A stretch of 64,000 nt of DNA, from NCBI GenBank assembly GCA_001897435.1, contig MKSV01000007.1, positions 1,116,001 to 1,180,000 on the forward strand. Direction: 5' to 3'. Shown here piece by piece: positions 56,643-64,000 of the stretch (within the stretch, counting starts at the first letter, position 1; each line of letters opens with the position of its first letter). The stretch comes from Acidobacteriales bacterium 59-55 (GTDB lineage Bacteria; Acidobacteriota; Terriglobia; Terriglobales; Acidobacteriaceae). The translations under genes and the position numbers were made by a program. The notes under the pieces are model-generated. The model did no database searches, was not told where the DNA came from, and saw only the letters and a program-made list of their open reading frames with translations.

Positions 56643-59255
56643 ATGAATTTCAACGATCCGTCCCCATCCGAACCCAAACTGGTCACCCGCCGCTCCGCAG
56701 ACCTGCCGCAAGATACCGCAAAGCGCGATCTCAGAGCAAGACGTCGCCGGATCTTCTTTCGAACCCTTGCCATCCTCTTCCCCCTTGCGCTTCTTCTCGT
56801 GGTTGCCGCCTTCATTGGAGGGCGATACTGGATTCGTAAAGCCATGCACGACTCCCTCCCGCAGATCGACGGTACGCTCTCCATCACCGGCCTCTCCGCT
56901 CCAGTCACCGTTCAGCGCGACGCCCACGGCGTCCCCCATATTCACGCAGACACGCTCGACGATCTCATCCTAGCGCAGGGCTATGTCACCGCGCAGGATC
57001 GCCTCTGGCAGATGGACGTCCTCCGCCGTCACGCGGCCGGAGAACTCGCCGAAGTTCTCGGCCCCAGCCTCATTCCGCATGATCGCGCCCAGCGCATCCT
57101 CCAGGTTCGCGCCGCTGCGGACCGCGCCGCCGCTTCACTGCCACCCAACCAGTTGCGCTGGTTCCAACGGTATGCGCAGGGAGTCAATGACTCCATCGCC
57201 ACGCAAAGCACGCATCTCCCCATCGAGTTCCGCATCCTCCGCTACAAACCCGCGCAATGGACTCCCCGCGACTCCATCCTCGTCGGACTCGCGATGTTTC
57301 AGGACCTCACCAACGCCTTCCCGCAAAAGCTCAACCGCGAGGCTCTCTCGGCTAAGCTCCCGCAGGAGCTACTTGCCGACCTCTACCCCGTGGGCTCTTG
57401 GCGTGACCATCCTCCCACCCAGCCGATCATCGACCTCACCAACCCGGCAACCGACTTTACCGAGATTCCGCTCGACAAATCACAAAGCAGGCTTGATAAG
57501 CCAGTCCCTTACTCTGACTCAGTTCGCGATCTTCTTGCCCTCCAGCAGACCTTCGCTCCATTCTCAACCTCCTCCCGCTGCGAAGGCTGCACCGCGGGCT
57601 CCAACAACTGGGCCGTTACCGGAACCCGCACGGCGTCCGGCAGGCCGCTGCTCTCGAACGATATGCATCTGAACCACAGCGTTCCCGGCGTCTGGTATAC
57701 AGCCGATCTTCACGCACCTACGCCCAACGGAGACTTCCACGCCGCCGGAGTCACCCTTCCCGGCTATCCCTTCGTCATCGTCGGTCACAATGACCACATC
57801 GCCTGGGGATTCACGAATCTCGGCGCCGACGTGCAGGACCTATATATCGAGCACACCCGCGGCTCCGGTTCCGCAGCGGAATACCAGACCCCCGACGGCT
57901 CCTGGCATCCCCTCTTCCACCAGCGGGAAGTTATTCATGTCCGCAACCGCTCCGACGTCATCCTCGATGTCGCCGCCACCCGGCACGGTTCCGTCGCCAC
58001 GCCTCTCATCTCCGCGCTCCTTCCTCAGGAGAAGCGACAGATCTCTCTTCGCTGGACCATCTACGATCCCGCCAACATCACGCCATCATTCTTTAACATC
58101 GACTCCGCCATCGACTGGCCCTCTTTCATCTCCGCCTTCTCCACCTTCGGTGGCCCTGCCCAGAATGTCGTCTACGCCGACGACCACGGCAACATCGGCT
58201 ATCACGCCGTCGGCAAGATCCCCATTCGCGGCAGTCTCGCGCAGCCCGCCGCGCTCAGTCCCGTACCCACCGACGCTCTGGACGCCACCCATGAATGGGC
58301 AGGCTACATTCCCTTCGACCAGCTTCCACAGACCTTCGACCCGGCAGGCGGCATCCTTGCCACCGCCAACGCCCGCGTCACGCCTGACGACTATCCCTAC
58401 CCGATCACCCTCAACTGGGCTCCGCCCTACCGCAACGAACGTATCTGGAAGCTCCTCGGTTCGCGCGACCATCTCACGCCCGCCGACATGCTCACATTGC
58501 AAACCGATGTCTACTCCGACCTCGACCATGTCATCGCCCAGCGCCTGGCTTACGCCATCGACCACTCCAGCACAAAAGACAAGCGTATCCGCCAGGCCGC
58601 CGACATCCTCCGCAACTGGAACGGCAATGTAGACGCTACCGCCGCCGCACCCGCTATTGTGGACGCCACCCGCGCCGCTCTGTGGCCCCTCCTGCTCAAT
58701 CCGCACCTCGGCCCCAACCCCGGCAACAACTTGCGGCTCTATACCTGGAACGAAAAGCCTTACGCCGAAGAACAACTCATCATGCATGCTCCCGCTCGCT
58801 GGCTCCCGGCCCACTACACCAACTGGAACGAGCTTCTCACTGCGGCCGTCAGCAAGGGCCTCCTCGACGGCCACGCTCCTTTCGACCTTGCAAAATGGAA
58901 GTACGGCCAGTCCCATCCCGTCGACATTGAGCATCCACTCTTCTCTCAGTCGGCCCTGCTCCAGTCGCTTGTCGGCATTTCCACGGGAACCGGGCCGCAG
59001 CCGCAGAGCGGCGACGCCACGACTGTGAAGCAGGTCGGTCGAAGCTTTGGCCCATCGGAACGTTTCACCGCTGACCTCTCCGATCTCGATCATTCCACCC
59101 TGAACCTCGTCCTCGGGCAGTCCGGCAACCCCGCCAGCCCCTGGTTCATGGACCAATGGCCGGCCTGGTACAAGGGCACCACCTTTACCCTGCCCTTTAG
59201 CAACTCAGCCGTAGATGCCGCCACCGCACACACCCTGACCCTGACGCCGCGATAA
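56643..59255 (+). CDS. Penicillin acylase family protein (S45 Ntn hydrolase)
   Basis: 870-aa N-terminal-nucleophile amidohydrolase. A membrane anchor/signal segment lies at about 42-65 (LAILFPLALLLVVAAFIGG). The A-chain region shows VTVQRDAHGVPHIHADT and YVTAQDRLWQMDVLRR. Autocleavage would occur before the Ser of GSNNWAVTG, which becomes the nucleophile of the B chain. LSNDMHLNHSVPGVWY and VGHNDHIAWGFTN are conserved. It is exported or periplasmic. Substrates of such enzymes include N-acyl-homoserine lactones or other amides; not determined here. GGAG is 8 bases before ATG 56643. Confidence 0.92.
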   Translation: MNFNDPSPSEPKLVTRRSADLPQDTAKRDLRARRRRIFFRTLAILFPLALLLVVAAFIGGRYWIRKAMHDSLPQIDGTLSITGLSAPVTVQRDAHGVPHIHADTLDDLILAQGYVTAQDRLWQMDVLRRHAAGELAEVLGPSLIPHDRAQRILQVRAAADRAAASLPPNQLRWFQRYAQGVNDSIATQSTHLPIEFRILRYKPAQWTPRDSILVGLAMFQDLTNAFPQKLNREALSAKLPQELLADLYPVGSWRDHPPTQPIIDLTNPATDFTEIPLDKSQSRLDKPVPYSDSVRDLLALQQTFAPFSTSSRCEGCTAGSNNWAVTGTRTASGRPLLSNDMHLNHSVPGVWYTADLHAPTPNGDFHAAGVTLPGYPFVIVGHNDHIAWGFTNLGADVQDLYIEHTRGSGSAAEYQTPDGSWHPLFHQREVIHVRNRSDVILDVAATRHGSVATPLISALLPQEKRQISLRWTIYDPANITPSFFNIDSAIDWPSFISAFSTFGGPAQNVVYADDHGNIGYHAVGKIPIRGSLAQPAALSPVPTDALDATHEWAGYIPFDQLPQTFDPAGGILATANARVTPDDYPYPITLNWAPPYRNERIWKLLGSRDHLTPADMLTLQTDVYSDLDHVIAQRLAYAIDHSSTKDKRIRQAADILRNWNGNVDATAAAPAIVDATRAALWPLLLNPHLGPNPGNNLRLYTWNEKPYAEEQLIMHAPARWLPAHYTNWNELLTAAVSKGLLDGHAPFDLAKWKYGQSHPVDIEHPLFSQSALLQSLVGISTGTGPQPQSGDATTVKQVGRSFGPSERFTADLSDLDHSTLNLVLGQSGNPASPWFMDQWPAWYKGTTFTLPFSNSAVDAATAHTLTLTPR

Positions 59256-59297
59256 CCAGCGGCGGGTCAGTCTGCAATTCCCCGCTGCGCTTGACTC

Positions 59298-60191
59298 TCA
59301 GACCCCGGCAGCCTGCTTCATCTGGGCGACGATGTCGGCGGGCTTCCATTCATTCGTGGGATACCAGGCAATCACCTTCCCATCCTTGCCGATCAGCACG
59401 GTCGAAAGCGAATGATTCAAGGTATTGCTATCGCCGGGCGTGACCCCGACATCAAAGTATTGGGTAATCGCAGGAAGATCCTTCTTCGATGGCACGGCAA
59501 AATCCCAATGAAGGAACTTCTCATTCGTATACTTCCCCGTGTAGGCCCCGCCATAACTGCGCAGTACCTTTGGCGTGTCATAGGCGGGATCGAAGCTGAT
59601 GCTGAGAAGATGGGTCTGCTTATAAAGCTCCGGGTCGGCGGCCAGCGCTTGGTCCACCTCGGCGAAGTTATGGCTCATCCGCAGGCAATAGTCTGCAATG
59701 GGGCAACGGGTATAGATGAAAGTGAGGAGGAGCACCTTACCCTTGAACTGCGAAAAGCGAATGGTTCGATCGCTCTGGTTCAGCAGCTTGAAGTCGGGAA
59801 CCTCATCTCCAGCTTTGGGAACGTGGTACTGGACAGCGGGCTTATAGTCGGGCCGGGCCTGCGAGATGATGACAATGTCGTCGAGACGGACGTTGCTGAA
59901 GTATTCTCCGTCCTTGTCGGCCAGCACAGTCGCCGTAATCCGGTCACCGGGGTGAAGCTCCGTGGCGACGATTGGGTCTTTGAGCTTATAGGGCATCGTC
60001 ATCGCCGCCATGAAACCAGGAATCGCCTCGCCATCGATCGTCACGTGTGAGGCATCGGTGCTGACGACTTTGCCCCGCAGATGGAACGTTGCGGGAACTG
60101 CGGTGGAACTGGTGGTCGCGGGGGCTACCGGCTTGCGGCAGCCGGAGAGAAGCGATGCGAACAGAACAAGAAATAAGGCTTTACGCAGCAC
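59298..60191 (-). CDS. SCO-family lipoprotein with CusF-like copper domain
   Basis: 297-aa lipoprotein (lipobox LLSGC at residues 15-19). About 37-115 form a CusF-like copper-binding barrel (HLRGKVVSTDASHVTIDGEA, FMAAMTMPYKLKD with two Met). About 125-295 form a thioredoxin-like SCO1/SenC domain with TFIYTRCPIADYC, in which the two Cys are separated by five residues, and the copper-ligand His in LNHSLSTVLIG. It probably delivers copper to a terminal oxidase. The start is GTG 60191 with AAGGAG 8 bases upstream. Confidence 0.88.
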   Translation of the reverse strand: MLRKALFLVLFASLLSGCRKPVAPATTSSTAVPATFHLRGKVVSTDASHVTIDGEAIPGFMAAMTMPYKLKDPIVATELHPGDRITATVLADKDGEYFSNVRLDDIVIISQARPDYKPAVQYHVPKAGDEVPDFKLLNQSDRTIRFSQFKGKVLLLTFIYTRCPIADYCLRMSHNFAEVDQALAADPELYKQTHLLSISFDPAYDTPKVLRSYGGAYTGKYTNEKFLHWDFAVPSKKDLPAITQYFDVGVTPGDSNTLNHSLSTVLIGKDGKVIAWYPTNEWKPADIVAQMKQAAGV

Positions 60192-60241
60192 GGCGGATAC
60201 TCCTTAATTGATGATAATGGAAGGGCCTGAGCGGGGGTTGC

Positions 60242-61384
60242 GTGGCGGATCAACTCAAGGTGGCTCCATCTGCGGCATTGATGCATTGCGGATTTGTGTT
60301 GACGGGGCTTGGAACCGCGCTGTTAGGTCCGATTCTGCCGCTGCTGACTATGCGATGGCATCTGCTGGATGCGCAGAGCGGCTTACTGCTTCTGGCGCAA
60401 TTTTGCGGCTCATTCGCAGGCGGAGTGAGTGTCTCGCGGCATCTGCGGCGAAGCTTGCTGGTCGGGCTGGCAGCGGCGGCAGCAGGGTTTGGAATCTTCG
60501 CAGTGGCATCCGGACTTGCCGCGGCTTGCTTCGGATTGTTCGTGGGTGGATTTGGATTAGGCCGGATTATTGCAGCCACTAACATTCTGGCCGGACGGCG
60601 GTATACCAGACATCGCGGGTCGGCGTTGGCATTCCTTAATTTCTCGTGGAGCTTTGGAGCGATGCTCTCGCCACTCCTGGCGGCGTGGCTCATTCCCCAC
60701 TTTGCCCTGCGAGAGATGCTCCTATGCTTTGCCTGCCTGTTTATGGCCGTTTGTGTGGCTGCCCTTATCGAGGGCGCATTCGCCGCAGAAGAGGTAACTG
60801 TCGAAGAGACCTCGTCCACCGGCAGGTTGACGATGAGATTATTCATCTACTTCATGGCGTTGTTACTTCTCTATGGAGGACTGGAAACCTGCCTGAGCGG
60901 ATGGTTGACCACATATGCATTGCGCTATGGAGAAAAGACCCTGGCCATCAGTGAGTACACGACACTGCTGCTCTGGATGTCGCTCACAGCCGGCCGCGCC
61001 GGATCGTCGCTGGTGATGTTGAAGATCGGCGAGAAGACCGCGCAGCGTTGGGGGCTGGCGCTGACAGTAGCGTTCACCGCCGGTCTGGCAACGGCGCATT
61101 CCGCCATGATGATTGCCACATTCGCCGTGCTGCTCGGCTTGAGCCTTGCCCCGTTCTTTCCGGCCACCTTTGCGTTGCTGATGGCGGAGGGGCCGTCCGC
61201 CCGGCAGGCAGGGGTTGTCCTTGCTGTATCGGGACTGGGAGCTGCGGCGCTACCGTGGCTGATGGGTGTTGTTTCGACACGGACGGGATCGCTGCAAGTG
61301 GCGTTGGGATTGCCATTGGCCGCGGCGGTCGTACTGCTGGGAATGAGTTTGTGGAACAAGAAGAGTCGAGGTTTGACAAACTGA
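60242..61384 (+). CDS. MFS transporter
   Basis: 380-aa major facilitator with about 12 membrane helices and a central cytosolic loop (about 180-195). It begins MHCGFVLTGLGTALLGPILP after a short N-terminus and shows LGRIIAATNILAGRR and FSWSFGAMLSPLLAAWL. The sequence resembles sugar-type MFS proteins (FucP/YfkF-like), but the substrate is unknown. The start is GTG 60242, preceded by a G-rich stretch. It diverges from the SCO gene; the 50-base gap must hold both promoters. Confidence 0.82.
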   Translation: MADQLKVAPSAALMHCGFVLTGLGTALLGPILPLLTMRWHLLDAQSGLLLLAQFCGSFAGGVSVSRHLRRSLLVGLAAAAAGFGIFAVASGLAAACFGLFVGGFGLGRIIAATNILAGRRYTRHRGSALAFLNFSWSFGAMLSPLLAAWLIPHFALREMLLCFACLFMAVCVAALIEGAFAAEEVTVEETSSTGRLTMRLFIYFMALLLLYGGLETCLSGWLTTYALRYGEKTLAISEYTTLLLWMSLTAGRAGSSLVMLKIGEKTAQRWGLALTVAFTAGLATAHSAMMIATFAVLLGLSLAPFFPATFALLMAEGPSARQAGVVLAVSGLGAAALPWLMGVVSTRTGSLQVALGLPLAAAVVLLGMSLWNKKSRGLTN

Positions 61385-61417
61385 TTTTTCCAACGGCAGC
61401 GGGCGTATAAACAAGAG

Positions 61418-64000
61418 ATGGATGGTGAAATCTTGCTGCCGGTAGAGATTGCTCAGGCACTGGATCGCGGCGCGACGGTGGTGACCGGAAATCAGCGCGC
61501 AGCACGATCTCTGCGCATTGCTTTCGATCGCCGAAACCGCGCATTGCATCTCGATAGCTGGCAAGCTCCCACAGTGCTGGCATGGGATGCCTGGACGGCG
61601 GCTCTCTGGCATCAGCTTTTGATCGAAGGCTATGCATCAAAGATGTTGCTGAATCGGACTCAGGAACATGCCATCTGGCGAGAGATTCTGTCGTCGGATG
61701 CAGAGCTGCGTAGCCTGCGTTCAGTCGACTCTCTGGCAGAGATGGCGGCTGAAGCGTGGCGCCTGTTATGCAGTTACAAGGGCCAAGGAAAGTTACGTGG
61801 GTCGTCTGTGAGTGAGGACACAAGAGCCTTCGAACGATGGGCGCTGAAGTTTGAGCGTCGTATAAAAGCTGATGACCTTTTACCCCAGGCTCAACTCGAA
61901 GAGGCTCTGCAAATAGTCATATCGTCCAAACTGGTCACGCCTCCAACACTGAATTCCCTTTTGCTCGTTGGATTTGACGCGATGACTCCAGCCCAGTCGG
62001 GACTGGTTGACGAACTGCGTAACACCGGAGTCTCCATTCAAAAGTTGAACCTGTCAGTTACACCCGAGCACCGCCTGTTAATCCCCACGTCCGACGAACG
62101 CAAGGAGTTGAGGCTTGCAGCAAGGGGCGTGCGAAAGCTGCTGGAAGAACATCCCGAAGCTCATGTGGCCGTCGTTGTGCCTAGATTGGATAGGTTGCGA
62201 AGAGAGATCGACCGCGTCTTCCGCGAGATTCTAGCTCCGGAACTAGAAGATATTTCAGTCAATCAAAACTGCGATCCATTCGAGTTTTCCGTTGGAACAA
62301 TGCTGGCGGACACTCCCATGGTCGCAACGGCCATGGATTTATTGCGCTTGCCCTTTGAGCCGCTGCCATTAGACAGAGTTACAAAATTATTGTTATCCCC
62401 CCACTTTGCGACGACTTCTGCAGAACACGGAGCTCGAGCTGAGTTCGACGCCTTCGAGTTACGACACGCAAAGATGTTGCGGCCCGAGATATCTTTGTCC
62501 TGGCTGATTAATGCCATAGCAGGTTCAAAACGACGGGCAAAGCTTTCCAGCTTGCTCGCTCGGCTGCGAGCCATGTCTGCAATATCGCAGAGGCAACCGC
62601 AGCAGGAACGCCGCTCTTATTCGGATTGGGCCGAGACAATGCGCGAACTCCTCTCGGGTGCAGGCTGGTGCACAGATTCCGGCAGAGACAGCCTCGAGTT
62701 TCAAACGCGGCGCAAATGGGAGAGTGCGCTGGACGAACTGGCAACTCTTGACTTTGATTCTCGGCGGATTGGATTCATACCGGCGCTGGAATCCTTGCAG
62801 CGAATTGCGAAACAGACCATGTTTGCACCGGAATCACGCGAGGCTCCGGTGCAGGTGATGGGGCCGCTCGAAGCGGCGGGCTCGACATTCGATGCGATCT
62901 GGTTTCTGCGCAGCGGCGACCTTGACTGGCCCCTGCCGAAGAGATCCAACCCGTTACTGCCCTGGCCCATCCAGCGAGAGTTGAAGATGCCGGGCATGGA
63001 TGCCGAGCAGGATAGCAACGATGCGCGACACATGACCGAGCGAATTGCCGAGAGTGCAGCGATGGTCGTCTTCAGCTACGCTCAAGAATCGTCTGAAGGA
63101 CCGCAGCGCCCATCCTCCGCGCTTAGCAGCTTGAAACTAAAAGAAGCAGAACCCGAAGAACTCGCCGTAACTGACGAAGAGCGCGCCATCGTTGCATTGG
63201 AGACGATCGAGGACACAGCTCGTTTGCCGGAGCTGCCCGATCGGGTTATTCATGGAGGTGCGAACATTCTTCGTCTGCAGGCTGCTTGTGGATTTCGCGC
63301 CTTTGCAGAACGGCGCCTCTGGTCGACAGAACTCCGCAGTACCGGCATGGGGCTTGATGCGGCAGAGCGCGGGACCATCGTGCATCTTGTGCTCGAAGCA
63401 TTCTGGAACGCGGTGAAAACTCAGAGCGCATTGAAGAAAATGACTCTGGCGGAACGAGATGCTCTGCTCAATCAGAGCATCTCCGCGGCTTTGGAAAAGG
63501 CCGCGAAGTTAAGCGTAACCGCCTGGGACACGGCCTATCTGGACATGCAGCGCGAGCGGTTGCAAAACCTATTGCGGCCATGGCTGAGACTGGAACTGGA
63601 GCGGCCTCCTTTTGAAGTAAAGCTCAGCGAGAAGAAGCTGGAAGGCGTGCGCATCGGCCCTCTGCGGCTAAGCGTACGCGTCGATCGCGTGGACATCGGC
63701 AAGGACGGCGACATCATCATCGACTACAAAACGGGCGCGGCTGAACCAGCTGACTGGTTGTCGGAGAGACCGGACGCGCCGCAGTTGCCTCTCTATGCCG
63801 TGCTCTCGGACGCGGAACCGTTAGAGGCTATCGCATTCGCACAAGTCCGCGCCGGAAAAGACATGGGCCTGGAAGGATTCGCCACGAGCGAGGCTTCGGG
63901 AATACGGATGCCCAGGCAGCGACCGGCGAGCCTCGACGAGCAGGTGAAAGAATGGCACCGGATACTAACGTCGCTCGCCGAGGATTTTTCTAACGGCGAT
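61418..64000 (+). CDS. RecB-like PD-(D/E)XK nuclease, probable DNA repair protein, 5' part
   Basis: An open frame of 861 codons from ATG 61418 runs past the right edge. The N-terminal part resembles the inactivated helicase-like region of AddB-type proteins (TVVTGNQRAARSLRIAFDRR; APTVLAWDAWTAALWHQ; LLLVGFDAMTPAQ). The C-terminal nuclease shows GTIVHLVLEAFW (His), RVDRVDIGKDGDIIIDYKTG (Asp...Asp-x-Lys) and QLPLYA. The layout matches the family annotated as probable DNA repair protein that sits beside a UvrD/AddA-like helicase gene. The partner would be just downstream, outside the window. Confidence 0.87.
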   Translation, partial: MDGEILLPVEIAQALDRGATVVTGNQRAARSLRIAFDRRNRALHLDSWQAPTVLAWDAWTAALWHQLLIEGYASKMLLNRTQEHAIWREILSSDAELRSLRSVDSLAEMAAEAWRLLCSYKGQGKLRGSSVSEDTRAFERWALKFERRIKADDLLPQAQLEEALQIVISSKLVTPPTLNSLLLVGFDAMTPAQSGLVDELRNTGVSIQKLNLSVTPEHRLLIPTSDERKELRLAARGVRKLLEEHPEAHVAVVVPRLDRLRREIDRVFREILAPELEDISVNQNCDPFEFSVGTMLADTPMVATAMDLLRLPFEPLPLDRVTKLLLSPHFATTSAEHGARAEFDAFELRHAKMLRPEISLSWLINAIAGSKRRAKLSSLLARLRAMSAISQRQPQQERRSYSDWAETMRELLSGAGWCTDSGRDSLEFQTRRKWESALDELATLDFDSRRIGFIPALESLQRIAKQTMFAPESREAPVQVMGPLEAAGSTFDAIWFLRSGDLDWPLPKRSNPLLPWPIQRELKMPGMDAEQDSNDARHMTERIAESAAMVVFSYAQESSEGPQRPSSALSSLKLKEAEPEELAVTDEERAIVALETIEDTARLPELPDRVIHGGANILRLQAACGFRAFAERRLWSTELRSTGMGLDAAERGTIVHLVLEAFWNAVKTQSALKKMTLAERDALLNQSISAALEKAAKLSVTAWDTAYLDMQRERLQNLLRPWLRLELERPPFEVKLSEKKLEGVRIGPLRLSVRVDRVDIGKDGDIIIDYKTGAAEPADWLSERPDAPQLPLYAVLSDAEPLEAIAFAQVRAGKDMGLEGFATSEASGIRMPRQRPASLDEQVKEWHRILTSLAEDFSNGD

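Overview
The window reads as a stretch of chromosome from an Acidobacteriota bacterium, most likely Terriglobia/Acidobacteriaceae (Edaphobacter, Granulicella or Terriglobus relatives). This is inferred from GC-rich coding sequence, a fused LptF-LptG permease, PadR-regulated membrane proteins, type-B succinate dehydrogenase and the overall gene mix. No 16S gene is present, so the assignment is an inference. Genes are dense, on both strands, and often coupled by ATGA overlaps. I see no tRNA, rRNA, CRISPR array, insertion sequence or prophage. Both ends cut a gene: rlmN on the left and a PD-(D/E)XK DNA-repair nuclease on the right.

1-14.9 kb: housekeeping and envelope genes. These are rlmN (3' part), a GNAT acetyltransferase, yvcK and a Nudix hydrolase; an NRAMP-like metal transporter without the usual metal-binding motifs, a CgeB-like glycosyltransferase and a soluble PRC/MgtE_N/CBS protein; an RsbW/RsbV-type partner-switching pair; LemA, TPM and DUF4142 envelope proteins; oligopeptidase B; and an MsbA-like ABC exporter. 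15-30.5 kb: an outer-membrane barrel candidate, a frameshifted carboxymuconolactone decarboxylase remnant, DUF488, sdhCAB preceded by an FNR/CRP-like palindrome, a CAP-domain protein, gmd-fcl (GDP-fucose), a PadR/HAAS pair with a clear operator, an internally deleted acyltransferase 3 remnant, lptFG, a WaaE-like glycosyltransferase, an SDR and an acyl-CoA thioesterase.

30.7-45.0 kb: the most unusual region. Three tightly coupled genes encode giant proteins of 2424, 1214 and 1114 aa with no signal peptides. The first carries an OmpA-like segment and a long beta-rich centre resembling DUF6603. The second is made of beta-sandwich-like repeats. The third ends in a phospholipase-D-like fold lacking the HxK residues. 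The operon opens with a perfect Shine-Dalgarno sequence. No characterised system that I know matches this architecture, and it is the best candidate here for an undescribed system.

45-64 kb: a converging HxlR/DoxX/BNR-repeat/MoaD-like operon with a perfect 19-bp operator, pncA-DUF3592, a zinc-ribbon XRE regulator, the uppS-cdsA-dxr-rseP isoprenoid/phospholipid/envelope-stress cluster ending in a strong terminator, a DHH-like phosphoesterase, a CPA1 Na+/H+ antiporter, a penicillin acylase family enzyme, a CusF-SCO lipoprotein, an MFS transporter and the start of the nuclease gene.
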